A DNA stretch of 64,000 nucleotides, taken from contig RCAB01000008.1 of NCBI GenBank assembly GCA_003640385.1, positions 519,876 to 583,875 of the forward strand, written 5' to 3'. This stretch comes from Setaria digitata. Taxonomy: Eukaryota > Nematoda > Chromadorea > Rhabditida > Setariidae. Within the stretch, counting starts at the first letter, position 1, and every line of letters begins with the position of its first letter. Below the pieces are notes generated by a model. That model searched no databases. It had not been told where the DNA came from and worked only from the letters and a program-made list of their open reading frames with translations. Shown here one piece after another: positions 62,934-64,000 of the stretch. The position numbers were made by a program, and so were the translations under genes.

Positions 62934-64000
62934 TTCTAATTTTTCATAATGTCTAACTGAATAATTTAAGCTAGCATTTTATTAAAGTATCTTCCTTTCG
63001 AAGTTCACATTTCTTTCTCTTTGCAACATTGAATAGCATAAAAACTTAAGCCGAACACCTATGGGAACAACAATAACAAAAAGAAGTTTTAAATTCTAAA
63101 ATTTTAAAAGTCTTTTTCAGCTATTTTTAAATAGCAATTTCTTCTGGCCTTTCCGCTTACAAAGATGTTTGATTAATTTCCGACATCTTCTATCGAAAGC
63201 CTTTTCTTGCAAACATTAGCTTTGGACTTTTCGAAATCAGTAAGCACAAAAGGATAGTTGTTAAGGCATCTTAGTTTGAGTTTCTGTTTTCGTCTACGAC
63301 ATTGTGGTATTTCTAGTTTTGTTCAACAAAGACTGAAAAAAAAAAATTATTTTTAATCAGTGTGAAGGAAAATGAGTGATTAAAATAGTCGAAATTTTAT
63401 TAACAAAGACAGCAAGCAGTACTTCTCATTGGTTTATTTACATCAATCGTAAAATTGACTAACACTAATGATTTAATTAATTAACAAGTAGTTTTTTTTT
63501 GATTAAGGGACCACGAGAAGTTGTGAAGATTTTGAAGAATGAATTGTGTGCGACTAGTAAAAAATCGGGATGGCGAAACTAATTCCAGTCATCAACATTC
63601 CAGCAGTACATCCTTCAGTACAATCAGTCCCACTATCACCTTAAGTTATAGGGAATTTTACACATATTTGTTAAAAAGAAATTGAGGTTCTCAGTCAGAT
63701 CCCTCCTTAAGAATCAATATGTTCGGTATAAGCATTTGATTGTATGACAGTTGAGAGTTCATCATTATTCTGATTTACAGTCTCACTTGTGAAGCCTAGT
63801 GAGATCCAAGCACACAGCTAGCAATTTTCCTCCTTTTTTTGAATAACATAAATAATTTGCTCTGAGCTTTTCATCTTCCATCTAATATTTCACTCCTAAA
63901 ACAATGATAATAACAAAGCACAGGTGAACAAGCAATGAAATACAACCGATGATAGTGTGAACTTTAATTCCTTTCATTCGCCATCAATGCGAAATCCATT
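62934..64000. other. 3' flank of ncs-1, no gene fixed
   Basis: AT-rich. One short plus-strand reading at about 63508-63576 (GPREVVKILKNELCATSKK) stands behind an AG, but is too short to name or to support as an exon. Confidence 0.45.

Noticed and set aside
63508..63576. Short plus-strand frame reminiscent of the Mo25 N-terminus (REVVKILKNEL)
   Set aside because: Too short, it stops at once without a donor, and lacks the family's following conserved residues.
1..64000. tRNA, rRNA, spliced-leader RNA genes, transposons
   Set aside because: No cloverleaf with A/B boxes, rRNA core sequence, or transposase/reverse transcriptase motif was recognised by eye. A tRNAscan/Infernal run would be decisive; single tRNAs could have been missed.

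Overview
This is a eukaryotic nuclear window. It is AT-rich, its genes are split by many short GT-AG introns with TTTCAG/TTTTAG acceptors, and several first exons start directly behind an acceptor-like site, as expected for spliced-leader trans-splicing. The protein set (a ~191-residue NCS-1, RGL-type RalGEF, SEC12/PREB, a divergent securin-like protein, tandem medium-chain acyl-CoA dehydrogenases) and the codon and intron style point to a nematode, most likely a clade III spirurid/filarial worm. The species cannot be fixed from the window. One N at 7082 shows it is a draft assembly.

Layout, left to right. 1-0.75 kb: 3' part of an unrecognised + strand gene. 2.84-4.69 kb (+): CCDC25/NFACT-R protein. 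4.95-8.35 kb (-): a protein tyrosine kinase with an SH2-like segment, convergent with CCDC25. 8.7-10.65 kb (-): an unrecognised multi-exon gene. 10.7-13.9 kb (-): scattered exon candidates of another unknown gene. 14.65-22.4 kb (-): an 18-exon RalGDS-like RalGEF (rgl-1 type), whose model closes in phase at every junction. 24.27-25.36 kb (-): ribosomal protein S11 (uS17). 28.0-30.8 kb (-): RPAP2-type RNA polymerase II CTD phosphatase. 31.16-32.75 kb (+): NOP16, head-to-head with RPAP2 over 347 bases. 33.5-34.9 kb (-): an unrecognised single-pass membrane protein. 36.6-37.5 kb: two weak exon candidates. 40.16-42.87 and 43.46-45.86 kb (-): two tandem mitochondrial medium-chain acyl-CoA dehydrogenases. 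46.98-49.93 kb (+): SEC12/PREB, the Sar1 exchange factor. 50.88-53.06 kb (+): a D-box protein resembling securin. 53.1-60.5 kb: a long stretch with no supportable gene. 60.52-62.93 kb (+): neuronal calcium sensor NCS-1. The last kilobase holds nothing firm.

The genes are mostly independent housekeeping and signalling genes. Two relationships stand out: the RPAP2/NOP16 divergent pair shares one short promoter region and joins transcription with ribosome assembly, and the two acyl-CoA dehydrogenases are a local duplication. I found no mobile element, CRISPR array, rRNA or convincing tRNA, and no wholly new system. The most unusual sequence-level signal is a set of GC-AG introns that are needed to keep three conserved genes in frame.
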